Assembly: GCF_900109725.1 (NCBI RefSeq)
Contig: NZ_FOBC01000004.1
Span: 1-64,000, forward strand
Direction of reading: 5' to 3'
Source: Halomonas daqiaonensis
Lineage (GTDB): Bacteria > Pseudomonadota > Gammaproteobacteria > Pseudomonadales > Halomonadaceae
DNA: 64,000 nucleotides
Made by a program: the position numbers and the translations under genes. Below the pieces are notes generated by a model, which was given only the letters and a program-made list of their open reading frames with translations, had not been told where the DNA came from and did not search any database. Below, piece after piece: positions 1 through 8,449 of the stretch; position 1 is the stretch's first letter; every line of letters begins with the position of its first letter.

Positions 1-604
1 CTCGCTGCTCCAGCGAGTTGCCCGCGTCGAGGTGCAGCTTTACGGCTCGCTCTCGGCCACCGGTATCGGCCACGGCACCGATCGTGCGGTGATCATGGGC
101 CTGATGGGCGAGCGGCCCAACCATATCGACCCCGACATTATCGGCCCCAGCATCGATACTCTGCGGGAAGCCGAGGCGCTGCACCTCGATGGTCACCACC
201 GTGTACCCTTCCTGTGGGCGCGAGACATGCAGCTCTTCGAAGAGAGTCTGCCCCACCATCCCAACGCCATGCGGCTGATCGCCTACACCGACGACGGCGA
301 GCTCTACCGGAACACCTACTACTCGGTGGGCGGGGGCTTCGTCGTCAATGAGGCCCAAGCTGCTGGGAGTGAGCTGGATAGCGATACCACCTCGCTGCCC
401 TACGATTTCCAAACCGCCGCCGATCTCTTGCGCATGTGCCGTGAGAGCGGGCTGCGTATCAGCGAACTGATGCTCGAGAACGAGAAGGTGCGGCGCAGCG
501 AGGCCGACATCCGCGCCGGTCTCACCGAGGTGATGGGCGGCAGTGTGGCCCAGGTGGAGAACGCGGCCGAGATCGGCCTGGATGGTTGGTCCTTCTGGGC
601 TTGA
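1..604 (+). pseudogene. sdaA: L-serine dehydratase remnant, internally deleted and 5'-truncated by the window edge
   Basis: The reading frame is open from base 2. Up to about residue 170 it matches the N-terminal beta domain of iron-sulfur L-serine ammonia-lyase (YGSLSATGIGHGTDRAVIMG, then YYSVGGGFVVNE). At about base 513-522 the frame jumps in phase from the end of that domain (SEADIRAGL) to a stretch belonging near the C-terminus (TEVMGGSVAQVENAAEIGL), and then ends in unrelated residues. About 160 residues are missing, including the catalytic-domain cysteines that hold the 4Fe-4S cluster, as is the last part of the protein. It cannot be a working serine dehydratase. The deletion joint falls at an Ala-Gly-Leu motif present in both parental segments, consistent with recombination at short homology (inference). 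Confidence 0.75.
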
Positions 605-884
605 AGGTCTTATCGTAGGTACGATCGATGTTCCCGCACTCTATAGTTCATCCGCTCGATTGCTTGGATTCAGGTATCAAGGGCGGGAACCATAGTCGAA
701 CGAAGAAACGCAAGGCCGTCCCCCTCTGCCAGCTCTCGCTGATGGGGTTCCTGAGCCGTGGGGGCTGTCGTGGCCGAGAGCTGTCCAGGCTGGTCATCCA
801 TCGCTCCCAAATCGCTTGACCCCTCGACCTCCAGGAATTGATCGTCAGACACTATACCAAAGTCTAGGCGATGATTTGTCCTTG

Positions 885-900
885 CCATACTACCATACTA
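885..900. promoter_or_regulatory. Tandem CCATACTA repeat, candidate GntR operator
   Basis: CCATACTA occurs twice head to tail, about 55 bases upstream of the GntR start codon. FCD-type GntR regulators usually sit next to their own operator, so autoregulation is plausible. The element is a direct rather than inverted repeat, so this assignment is weak. Confidence 0.3.
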
Positions 901-922
901 GTCATATCAGTTTAGGAGGCCT

Positions 923-944
923 GACCTCCCTGTTCACCGAATTG
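923..944 (+). repeat. Left copy of an imperfect 22-bp direct repeat flanking the uxu cluster
   Basis: It begins GACCTCCCTGTTCACC and matches 19 of 22 bases with 9654-9675, in the same orientation. The two copies lie just before the GntR gene and just after uxuA, so they bracket the + strand catabolic operon. They could be a boundary relic of acquisition or a repeated regulatory sequence. Confidence 0.4.
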
Positions 945-955
945 GGGCGAGCATC

Positions 956-1693
956 ATGAATATGACCTTGCAGGCGCTATGGCAGGAGACGCGAGGTGGC
1001 GATTCTGTTCGCCAGCGGCTCTATCAGGTGTTGCGTCAGTCGATCATCCGGATGGTGCTGGTGCCTGGGCAGGCTCTGTCGGAGAAGGAGATTGCGGAGA
1101 CCGTTTCGGTCAGCCGGCAGCCGGTGCGCGAGGCCTTCATCCGTCTCTCCGAGGCCGGTCTGGTGGAAGTACGCCCCCAACGCGGCACCTATGTGGTGAA
1201 GATCTCGCAGCGTGCGGTGCTCGAGGCGCGCTTCGTGCGAGAGGCCATCGAGGTTGCGGTAGTGCGGCAGGCGGCCAGCCAGGGCGTTTCTGCGGATACC
1301 CTGAACGAGCTACACGACCTGCTGGAGCGCCAGCGGCGCTGTATCACGTCTAACGATCATGACCGCTTCTACCGGCTCGACGAAATCTTCCATCGCACCC
1401 TCTCTCTGGGGGTGGAGCAGCACGCCGCCTGGAAGGTCGTCGTGGAGGTACGTGCACAGCTAGACCGGGTACGCTACCTCAGCATGCCTGATACCACCCC
1501 CATTGCCCGGCTCATCGACCAGCATGCGGCCATCGTTTCGGCCATCGAGGATCGCAACGGCGAAGTGGCCGATGAGGTCATGCGTCTACACTTGCGAGAG
1601 ATACTTGCTTCCCTACCCGATTTGGTGCGCCGCTTCCCCGAGATGTTCGAAAGCCAGCAGACCCCGTCACTCGTCGAGGAGGCGAGCCAATGA
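956..1693 (+). CDS. GntR-family (FadR/FCD subfamily) transcriptional regulator
   Basis: A 245-residue regulator, normal for the FadR/FCD group. Residues about 17-80 form the winged helix-turn-helix ([20 protein letters not shown], then [19 protein letters not shown]). Residues about 95-235 form the all-helical FCD ligand domain, whose His/Asp residues usually hold a metal and a carboxylate effector. Its stop overlaps the ManD start (ATGA at 1690-1693), so the two are translated together. From this context it most likely senses a sugar acid of the downstream pathway and controls the operon and its own promoter. There are two in-frame ATGs (956 and 962); the first was kept. Confidence 0.85.
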   Translation: MNMTLQALWQETRGGDSVRQRLYQVLRQSIIRMVLVPGQALSEKEIAETVSVSRQPVREAFIRLSEAGLVEVRPQRGTYVVKISQRAVLEARFVREAIEVAVVRQAASQGVSADTLNELHDLLERQRRCITSNDHDRFYRLDEIFHRTLSLGVEQHAAWKVVVEVRAQLDRVRYLSMPDTTPIARLIDQHAAIVSAIEDRNGEVADEVMRLHLREILASLPDLVRRFPEMFESQQTPSLVEEASQ

Positions 1694-2901
1694 AGATCGA
1701 AAATGCCTATACCATCGTCACCTCTCCGGGGCGCAATTTCGTGACCCTCAAGATCGTGACCGACGAGGGTGTTTACGGCATCGGCGACGCCACCCTCAAC
1801 GGCCGCGAGATGGCCGTGGTGGCGTATCTCGATGAGCACGTGGTCCCGGCGCTGATCGGCCGCGATCCGCAGCGCATCGAGGACATCTGGCATTACCTCT
1901 ACCGGGGGGCCTACTGGCGTCGCGGCCCGGTGACCATGAGTGCCATCGCCGCGGTGGATCTGGCGCTGTGGGACATCAAAGCCAAGCTCGCCGGTATGCC
2001 GCTCTATCAGCTACTGGGCGGCAAGAGCCGCGAGCGGGTGATGACCTATGCCCACTGCACCGGCAAGGACATCGATACCTGTCTCGAGGAGGTCGAGGCG
2101 CACGTCAAGCTTGGTTATCGGGCGGTGCGTGTCCAGGCAGGCATCCCCGGCATTGCCACCATCTACGGGGTCGCCAAGCGCGAGGGGGAGCGCTACGAGC
2201 CGGCCGATTCCGAGCTTCCCGCCGAACATGTTTGGAGCACCGAGAAATACCTCAACCACGTGCCCAAGCTGTTCGCTGCCGTACGTGAACGCTTCGGTGA
2301 CGATCTGCACGTATTGCACGACGTCCATCACCGCCTGACGCCCATCGAGGCGGCGCGCCTGGGCAAGGCGGTCGAGCCTTATCACCTGTTCTGGCTGGAG
2401 GATTGTGTGCCGGCCGAGAATCAGGAGGGCTTCCGCCTGATTCGCCAGCACACCACAACGCCGCTGGCGGTGGGCGAAGTGTTCAATTCGATCCACGACT
2501 ATCGGGAACTGCTCGAGAACCAGTGGATCGACTATATCCGCACCCCCCTGTCCCACGGTGGCGGCATCACCCACATGCGGCGCGTCGCTGATCTGGCCGG
2601 GCTCTATCACGTGCGTACTGGCTTTCATGGTCCCACCGACCTGTCGCCGGTGTGTCTGGGCGCGGCCGTCCACTTCGATACCTGGGTACCCAACTTCGGC
2701 ATCCAGGAACACATGTCCCATACCGACGAAACCGACGCTGTCTTTCCCCACGATTATCGCTTCGAGGAGGGCCACTTCATCGTCGGCGAAACCCCCGGGC
2801 ATGGCGTGGATATCGACGAGGAACTGGCCAAGCAATACCCCTATAAGCGCGCCAGTCTGCCCGTCAACCGTCTCGAAGACGGCACGCTATGGCATTGGTA
2901 A
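1690..2901 (+). CDS. manD: D-mannonate dehydratase, enolase superfamily (ManD/RspA)
   Basis: The 403-residue protein matches the ManD subgroup of the enolase superfamily in length and motifs. It dehydrates D-mannonate to 2-keto-3-deoxy-D-gluconate (KDG) with Mg2+. Visible key residues are Asp211 and His213 (HDVHHR), Glu237 ([10 protein letters not shown]) and Glu263 (AVGEVFN), with Arg147 and Tyr159 on the catalytic loop. All sit at or within one residue of the positions known for Chromohalobacter-type ManD. The gene overlaps the GntR gene by 4 bases and is followed after 12 bases by the dehydrogenase. ManD family members range from efficient enzymes to low-efficiency D-mannonate or D-gluconate dehydratases. 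A separate UxuA encoded in the same cluster makes the low-efficiency type possible. Confidence 0.9.
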   Translation: MKIENAYTIVTSPGRNFVTLKIVTDEGVYGIGDATLNGREMAVVAYLDEHVVPALIGRDPQRIEDIWHYLYRGAYWRRGPVTMSAIAAVDLALWDIKAKLAGMPLYQLLGGKSRERVMTYAHCTGKDIDTCLEEVEAHVKLGYRAVRVQAGIPGIATIYGVAKREGERYEPADSELPAEHVWSTEKYLNHVPKLFAAVRERFGDDLHVLHDVHHRLTPIEAARLGKAVEPYHLFWLEDCVPAENQEGFRLIRQHTTTPLAVGEVFNSIHDYRELLENQWIDYIRTPLSHGGGITHMRRVADLAGLYHVRTGFHGPTDLSPVCLGAAVHFDTWVPNFGIQEHMSHTDETDAVFPHDYRFEEGHFIVGETPGHGVDIDEELAKQYPYKRASLPVNRLEDGTLWHW

Positions 2902-2913
2902 GGAGATAACGAC

Positions 2914-3936
2914 ATGCAAGCTTTTCAAGTCAGTGCGCCATTGGACTACACCATCACCGAGGTCGAAGTACCCCAGGCCGCTCCCGGTGAAGTACTCGTT
3001 CGCGTCTCCTATGCGGGTATCTGTGGGTCCGACATGCACATCATCCATGGCGACAACGCCTTCGTGCGCTTTCCTCGTATCACCGGGCATGAGTTCGCTG
3101 GCACGATCGAGGCGCTTGGCGAGGGTGTCGAGGGCCTCTCGATCGGGGATCGAGTCTGTATCGACCCGGTGGTGAACTGCGGTGAGTGCTATCCATGCCG
3201 TATCGGCCGTCCCAATGTCTGCACCGCTCTCCAGGTGATCGGCGTACACCGCAATGGCGGTTTCGAGGAGCGGGTCAACGTACCGGCTAGAAACGCCCAC
3301 CACCTTCCCGAAAACGTGGGTCTGGATGCGGCGGCCCTCGTCGAGCCCTACACCATCGCCGCCAACGTACTGGATCGGATGCAGCCCATCCCGGGTGATC
3401 GTTTGCTGATCTTCGGCGCCGGTGTGATCGGCCTGACCATTCTGCAGATGGCGCGTGCCCTGGGTATCGAGGATATCACGGTCACCGATGTGATCGACGA
3501 GCGCTTGTCCACGGCCCGTGAACTTGGCGCGACGCGAACCTTCAATGGCAGCGAGGAGGATGTCGAGGCCGCCATACAGACGTTGACAGCTGGCGAAGGG
3601 ATTCCGCTGATCGCCGATGCCGCCTGCGTCCCTGCGCTACTGCCGCAGATGCTGCGTATCGCCTCGGCGGCGGGGCGCATCGGGTTGATCGGCTTCAATG
3701 TCAACCCCAGTGACCTCGTGCAACTGGAGGTGATCAAGAAGGAGCTGACCCTGGTCGGCTCGCGACTGAACAATCGCAAGTTTCCGGAAGTGATCGATCT
3801 CATGGCTTCGGGACGTCTCGATCCGCTGGCGCTGGTCAGCCATCGCCTGCCTCTGGCCGAGATGCCCGGCGCCATCGACATGCTCGATCATCATCCCGAA
3901 AGGGCTCGGAAGGTGCTGATTCAGATCAGCATCTGA
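2914..3936 (+). CDS. Zinc-dependent medium-chain dehydrogenase, RspB/L-gulonate 5-dehydrogenase type
   Basis: A 340-residue medium-chain alcohol dehydrogenase. The catalytic zinc site is visible as CGSD at about residues 37-40 with GHE near 60. The structural zinc site is the cluster CGECYPCRIGRPNVC (about 89-103), and the NAD-binding GAGVIG lies near 169. It is of the RspB kind, usually found with RspA/ManD. In Chromohalobacter an enzyme of this kind oxidises L-gulonate to D-fructuronate, which UxuB then reduces to D-mannonate. That role fits here because UxuB, ManD and UxuA are all in the cluster, but L-idonate or another aldonate cannot be excluded. A ribosome site AAGGAG lies 7 bases before the ATG. 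Confidence 0.85.
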   Translation: MQAFQVSAPLDYTITEVEVPQAAPGEVLVRVSYAGICGSDMHIIHGDNAFVRFPRITGHEFAGTIEALGEGVEGLSIGDRVCIDPVVNCGECYPCRIGRPNVCTALQVIGVHRNGGFEERVNVPARNAHHLPENVGLDAAALVEPYTIAANVLDRMQPIPGDRLLIFGAGVIGLTILQMARALGIEDITVTDVIDERLSTARELGATRTFNGSEEDVEAAIQTLTAGEGIPLIADAACVPALLPQMLRIASAAGRIGLIGFNVNPSDLVQLEVIKKELTLVGSRLNNRKFPEVIDLMASGRLDPLALVSHRLPLAEMPGAIDMLDHHPERARKVLIQISI

Positions 3937-3997
3937 CGGGGTACGCCAACCCAGGCACTACCACAGCGCACAACACCAAAGTGCAGGAGTAAACACC

Positions 3998-4966
3998 ATG
4001 TTCAAGCAACTATTGACCGGCGTCGTCCTCGGGGCGGCCTTGATCGGCAGCCAGGCTACCCTGGCGGCAGACTTCACCCTGAAATTCGGTCATCTGGCCA
4101 ACGAAGAGAACATCTGGCACCAGGCCGCGGAGAAGTTCAAGGAGGAGGTGGAAGCCAACTCCGACGGCCGCATCGAGGTGCAGCTCTATCCCAACGAGCA
4201 GCTCGGCGCCGAAATGGACGTGATCAACAGCATCCAACTGGGGACCGCGGACATGACCATCACCGGCGAGAGCCTGCAGAACTGGGCACCCAAAGCCGCC
4301 ATGATGGCCGTGCCCTACGCCTTCCGTGATTCCGAGCACATGCGTGCCGCGGTCGACGGCGAGATCGGTGAGGAGATCGTGGCGCAGATCATTGAGCGCA
4401 CCAACCTGGTGCCCCTGGCCTGGTTCGAGCGCGGTCCGCGGCACCTGACCTCCAATCGCCCGATCACGCATCCCGATGATCTCGACGGGCTCCGCTTGCG
4501 CGTGCCAAACGTGCCGCTGTTCGTGGATACCTGGGAGGCGCTGGGTGCCCGGCCGACGCCGATGGCCTTTAGCGAGGTCTTCACCTCCCTGCAGCAGAGC
4601 ACCATCGAGGGCCAGGAAAACCCGCTAAGCCTGATCGAGAGCGCCAGCTTCGACGAGGTGCAGGACTACGTGAACCTCACCGGCCACGTGCGCAGCTGGA
4701 TCTATGTGGTGATCGGCAAGGACAAGCTCGACAGCATGCCGGAGGACCTGCAGGAGGTGGTCTTCGAGGCGGCCGATACCATGCAGGCCTATGAGGCCCA
4801 GCTCTTCGCCGAGGACGAGCAGCGCCTGCGTCAAGATCTCGAGGAGCGTGGGATGGAGTTCGTCGAGGTGGATATCGACGCCTTCGTAGAGAAGGCCCGC
4901 CCGGCGGTGCTCGAAGCCCTCAACGAGGAGCAGCGTGAAATCTTCGAGGCCATCCAGGACCTGTGA
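3998..4966 (+). CDS. dctP: TRAP transporter periplasmic substrate-binding protein (DctP family)
   Basis: 322 residues with a Sec signal peptide (residues 1 to about 24, ending ATLAA) and a mature start DFTLKFGHLANEENIWH typical of DctP. The ligand-binding region with conserved arginines is visible (ERGPRHLTSN near 147 and GLRLRVPN near 172), followed by the GQENPL motif that shapes the pocket. It delivers substrate to the DctQM membrane pair encoded next. The catabolic neighbours suggest a sugar acid such as L-gulonate, D-mannonate or a hexuronate; the sequence alone does not fix the ligand. A ribosome site (AGGAG) lies 9 bases before the start. Confidence 0.9.
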   Translation: MFKQLLTGVVLGAALIGSQATLAADFTLKFGHLANEENIWHQAAEKFKEEVEANSDGRIEVQLYPNEQLGAEMDVINSIQLGTADMTITGESLQNWAPKAAMMAVPYAFRDSEHMRAAVDGEIGEEIVAQIIERTNLVPLAWFERGPRHLTSNRPITHPDDLDGLRLRVPNVPLFVDTWEALGARPTPMAFSEVFTSLQQSTIEGQENPLSLIESASFDEVQDYVNLTGHVRSWIYVVIGKDKLDSMPEDLQEVVFEAADTMQAYEAQLFAEDEQRLRQDLEERGMEFVEVDIDAFVEKARPAVLEALNEEQREIFEAIQDL

Positions 4967-4976
4967 TATCGCATCC

Positions 4977-5007
4977 GGACGAGCCCATGCCTGGCGTGGG
5001 CTCGTCC
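4977..5007 (+). terminator. Hairpin between dctP and dctQ (attenuator or mRNA stabiliser)
   Basis: GGACGAGCCCA (4977-4987) and TGGGCTCGTCC (4997-5007) form a perfect 11-bp stem with a 9-base loop and no T run. It sits 11 bases after the dctP stop. Such hairpins are expected where a binding protein must be made in excess over its membrane partners. It also argues against the GTG start at 4963 for dctQ. Confidence 0.6.
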
Positions 5008-5046
5008 TCCGCAACAGGGTGCCCGCTGGCACCACGAGGAATGCGT

Positions 5047-5631
5047 ATGGACCCCGACTACAAGCCGGCCGAGCGGGAAGTGCTTGAGCAGCTGGATCCA
5101 CTTTCGTCCGTGCCCACCTTTCATGGCCCCCTGGGGCGCCTGATCGGCTGGGTCGACTCCCTGTTCACCTTTCTCGCCGTCCTGGCTCTTTTGGCCATCG
5201 CCGGCACGGTGTTGCTACAGATCGCGTCGCGCCTCTTCCTGCCGTTCTCGCTGTCCTGGACCGAGGAGCTGTCGCGTTACCTGTTCATCTACATGGTGGC
5301 CTTGTCCTTGGGTGTGGTGCTGCGCCAGCATCGCAACGTCAGTGTGGAGCTCTTCCACCACCACCTCGGACCTCGCTCGAGGGCCGTTTACCAGGTGTTG
5401 ATCTGCCTGTTGATTGGCGGCTTCGCCGGACTGGTGCTGCCCTACGCCTGGCAGTACGCCCAGAACGGGGCCTGGCAGACCTCGCCTACCCTCAATGTTC
5501 CCATGCTCTACATTTTCTTCTCCACGGTGGTGATGTTTGCGCTGTTGTTGGTCTACAGCGTTATCGGCTTCCTGGAGGGGCTAGTTGCCATCTTTGGTGC
5601 GCCTGATCGCACCGAATCGGAGAAGCCGTGA
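5047..5631 (+). CDS. dctQ: TRAP transporter small membrane subunit (DctQ family)
   Basis: A 194-residue protein with four predicted membrane helices, including the DctQ-typical stretch SWTEELSRYLFIYMVALSLG and later RQHRNVSVELF. It partners DctM in Na+-coupled uptake. The frame is open from a GTG at 4963, but ATG 5047 is preferred: GAGGA lies 6 bases upstream, and the earlier start would place the inter-gene hairpin inside the coding sequence and add an unusual N-terminus. The stop overlaps the dctM start (TGATG). Confidence 0.85.
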   Translation: MDPDYKPAEREVLEQLDPLSSVPTFHGPLGRLIGWVDSLFTFLAVLALLAIAGTVLLQIASRLFLPFSLSWTEELSRYLFIYMVALSLGVVLRQHRNVSVELFHHHLGPRSRAVYQVLICLLIGGFAGLVLPYAWQYAQNGAWQTSPTLNVPMLYIFFSTVVMFALLLVYSVIGFLEGLVAIFGAPDRTESEKP

Positions 5632-6911
5632 TGGAAGTGATCATCCTGTTTAGCACCTTCCTGGTCCTGCTGTTGATCGGCATGCCCATCGCCTTCGCCC
5701 TTGGCATCGCGTCGGTCGCCTATCTGCTGCTTGAAGGCATCTCCCTGACCATCGTGCCGCAGCGTTTGTACGCGGGCATCGACACCTTCGTGCTGCTGTG
5801 CATACCCGGTTTCGTGCTGGCCGGCAACCTGATGAACGTCGGTAACATCACCGAGCATATCGTGCGCTTCGCCAATGCACTGCTGGGCCATATCCGTGGC
5901 GGACTCGGCCTGGCCAATGTGGGGGGCTCGATGATCTTCGGCGGCATCTCCGGCACCGCTGTGGCCGACGCGGCCAGCATCGGTTCGGTGATGATCCCCG
6001 GCATGGCGAAGTCTGGCTACGACAAGCCGTTCGCCGCAGCGGTTACCGCCGCCTCCTCCACCGTGGGACCGATCATTCCGCCCAGCGTGCCGATGATCAT
6101 TGCTGGCTCGCTCTCCGGAGTCTCTGTGGGGCGCATGTTCCTGGCCGGTGCCATCCCCGGCCTGCTGCTGGGCCTGGCGATGATGGTGACGGTGTATATC
6201 CTCGCCGTGCGGCGTGGCTACCCCAAGGGCGAGCGGGCCACCTTCCTAGAGCTGCTGCGCGAGGGGCGCACCGCCTTCTGGGCGCTGCTGATGACGGCGA
6301 TCATCCTCTACGGGATCATCGGTGGATTCTTCACCCCCACCGAGGCCTCCATCGTTGCCAGCCTCTACGCCCTGGTGGTCGGCATGTACGTCTACAAGGG
6401 GCTCACCTGGCGCAAGTTGCCGGCGATCCTCACCGATACCGTCTTCACCTCCTCGGCGCTGTTGTTGATGGTGGGGCTGGCCAACCTCTTCGGCTGGATC
6501 CTTACCAGCGAGCAGATTCCCCAGATGGTCGCCAGTACGATTCTGGCCATCAGCGAGAATCCAATCATCGTCATCTTGATCCTCAATTTGATCCTGCTGT
6601 TCGTAGGCGCCTTCATGGAAACCATTGCGGCGCTGATCATCCTTTTCCCGGCGCTGCTGGGGGTGGCTACCGGCGTGGGCATGGATCCGGTGCATTTCGC
6701 CGTCATGGCGGTGCTCAACCTGATGATCGGCCTGACCACCCCGCCGGTAGGGGTCTGTCTGTTCGTGGTCGCGGGCATCGGCAAGCTGCCGATGTTGACC
6801 GTGGCGCGGGCCATCGTGCCCTTTCTGGCCTGCAACCTCGCCGTGCTGATGCTGGTGTCCTATGTGCCGACGATTTCACTGTGGTTGCCCAATTTGCTGA
6901 TGGGCGAATAG
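5631..6911 (+). CDS. dctM: TRAP transporter large membrane subunit (DctM family)
   Basis: About 426 residues with roughly 11-12 membrane helices. Family motifs are clear: FALGIASVAY, the GGSMIFGGISGTAVADAASIG region, ASSTVGPIIPPSVPMI and NLMIGLTTPPVG. This is the ion-coupled translocation subunit. ATG 5631 (TGATG overlap with dctQ) is preferred over the GTG at 5628. The three TRAP genes lie between ManD/RspB-like and UxuB/UxuA, so the transporter almost certainly feeds this pathway. Confidence 0.92.
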   Translation: MEVIILFSTFLVLLLIGMPIAFALGIASVAYLLLEGISLTIVPQRLYAGIDTFVLLCIPGFVLAGNLMNVGNITEHIVRFANALLGHIRGGLGLANVGGSMIFGGISGTAVADAASIGSVMIPGMAKSGYDKPFAAAVTAASSTVGPIIPPSVPMIIAGSLSGVSVGRMFLAGAIPGLLLGLAMMVTVYILAVRRGYPKGERATFLELLREGRTAFWALLMTAIILYGIIGGFFTPTEASIVASLYALVVGMYVYKGLTWRKLPAILTDTVFTSSALLLMVGLANLFGWILTSEQIPQMVASTILAISENPIIVILILNLILLFVGAFMETIAALIILFPALLGVATGVGMDPVHFAVMAVLNLMIGLTTPPVGVCLFVVAGIGKLPMLTVARAIVPFLACNLAVLMLVSYVPTISLWLPNLLMGE

Positions 6912-6949
6912 ACGACACCTCATTGAATCCAGCAACGAAAGGGATGCCC

Positions 6950-8437
6950 ATGAACCTGACACATCTTCCCGCAGCACCCCCGGCGGGCCGCATCGGCGTC
7001 GTCCACCTCGGCCTCGGCGCCTTCCACCGCGCCCACCAGGCGGTCTACCTGGAGCGCTATCGTCAGCGTACGGGGGACGCCGACTGGGGTGTCTGCAGCG
7101 CCAACCTGCGCTCGAGCGTCGGCTTGGTGGATGGCCTACGCGACGCCGGCTACCGCTATCATGTGGCGGAGTACGCCGACAGCGAGACCCTGACCCTGCG
7201 TGAGATCGGGACGATCGAGGAGACGCTGTTCACCGGCAAGGAAAAGGTCGGTGGCCGCGACGCCGAGGGGCGCTGGGGGCGTGACCTCGAGGCCCTGCTG
7301 GCGCGGCTGTCCTCGCCCGAGACACGTATTGTTACGCTGACCGTCACCGAGAAGGGCTACTTCCTCAACCCGGCCAGCGGCGAGTTGCTCGCCGACGACC
7401 CCATGATCGCCGCCGATATCGACACGCCCACCCAGCCGCGTACGGCGCCGGGGATCCTGGTGGAGGCGCTGGCGCGGCGTCAGGCGGCCGGCCTGGCCCC
7501 CTTCACGGTGCTCTCCTGCGACAATATGCCGGACAACGGCAAGCGCACACGCAATGCCGTGATCCAACTGGCCGAGCGGCGCGATGCCGCCCTGGCTGCG
7601 TGGATCGAAGGCGAGGTAGCCTTTCCCTGCAGCATGGTCGACCGCATCGTGCCGGCCATGACCGAGGCCGACTTCGCCCGGCTTGCCGAGCTCGGCGTGG
7701 AGGACCCCAATGACGTGGTCAGCGAATCCTTCATCCAGTGGGTCATCGAGGATGACTTCCCCCAAGGGCGCCCCGACTGGGAGGGCGATGGCGTGGAGAT
7801 GGTCGCCGACGTGGCGCCCTTCGAAACCATGAAGCTGCGGATGCTCAATGGCAGCCATTCGCTGCTGGCCTACCTGGGCCCACCGGCAGGCATCGAGACG
7901 GTGTATGACGCGGTCAGCAGCGACGACCTGCGGGCCCTGCTGCGTCGCTACATGCTGGAGGAGGCGGCTCCGACCCTCGTCATGCCCGAGGGCACCGACC
8001 TGGCTACCTATGCCGACTCGCTGCTGGCGCGCTTCGCCAACGACAGTTTGCGCCACCGCCTGCACCAGATCGCCATGGACGGCAGCCAGAAGCTGCCACA
8101 GCGCTGGCTGCAGGGCACTCTGGCACGCCGCGAGGCGGGGCAGGCGGCACCCTGCGTCGCCCTGGGCCTGGCGGCCTGGATCCGTTACACCGTCGGTCGC
8201 GACCATGCGGGCGCCGCCTACACGGTGGACGACCCCCTGGCGTCGCGCTTCGCCGAGCGTCATGCGCGGCACGGCCAGGACCCCGAGGCGTTGGTGTCGG
8301 CCTTCCTGGCCATGGACGATGTGGTGCCGCCGGCCCTGGCGGCCGACGCCGCCTTTGCCGACGCGGTGCTCGCCGCCTATCGTTCCCTGAGCGAACAGGG
8401 CCTCGATGGGGCGCTCGCCGCCCTGGCGCGAGGCTGA
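6950..8437 (+). CDS. uxuB: D-mannonate oxidoreductase (fructuronate reductase)
   Basis: A 495-residue member of the polyol-specific long-chain dehydrogenase (mannitol dehydrogenase) family, of normal UxuB length. The N-terminal NAD-binding motif is GVVHLGLGAFHRAHQAVY, and the catalytic Lys/Asn/His motif is KLRMLNGSHS. It interconverts D-fructuronate and D-mannonate with NAD(H). The frame is open from 6881, but ATG 6950 is chosen because AAGG lies 8 bases upstream and the protein then begins at the family's usual point. UxuA follows after 12 bases. Confidence 0.9.
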   Translation: MNLTHLPAAPPAGRIGVVHLGLGAFHRAHQAVYLERYRQRTGDADWGVCSANLRSSVGLVDGLRDAGYRYHVAEYADSETLTLREIGTIEETLFTGKEKVGGRDAEGRWGRDLEALLARLSSPETRIVTLTVTEKGYFLNPASGELLADDPMIAADIDTPTQPRTAPGILVEALARRQAAGLAPFTVLSCDNMPDNGKRTRNAVIQLAERRDAALAAWIEGEVAFPCSMVDRIVPAMTEADFARLAELGVEDPNDVVSESFIQWVIEDDFPQGRPDWEGDGVEMVADVAPFETMKLRMLNGSHSLLAYLGPPAGIETVYDAVSSDDLRALLRRYMLEEAAPTLVMPEGTDLATYADSLLARFANDSLRHRLHQIAMDGSQKLPQRWLQGTLARREAGQAAPCVALGLAAWIRYTVGRDHAGAAYTVDDPLASRFAERHARHGQDPEALVSAFLAMDDVVPPALAADAAFADAVLAAYRSLSEQGLDGALAALARG

Positions 8438-8449
8438 GAGGAGATCCCC

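Larger units (their letters stand above)
605..955. other. Intergenic region upstream of the GntR gene
   Basis: A 351-base stretch between the serine dehydratase remnant and the GntR regulator. Small open frames occur on both strands, but their composition is not protein-like and none has a convincing ribosome site. The right end holds the tandem octamer at 885-900 and a half-site TATACCAA at 853-860, which resembles one arm of the E. coli UxuR/ExuR operator. It probably contains the promoter of the sugar-acid operon. Confidence 0.5.

Noticed and set aside
670..888. 72-codon open frame on the - strand and a 63-codon frame on the + strand upstream of the GntR gene
   Set aside because: No ribosome site, no family resemblance and composition typical of chance frames in GC-rich DNA.
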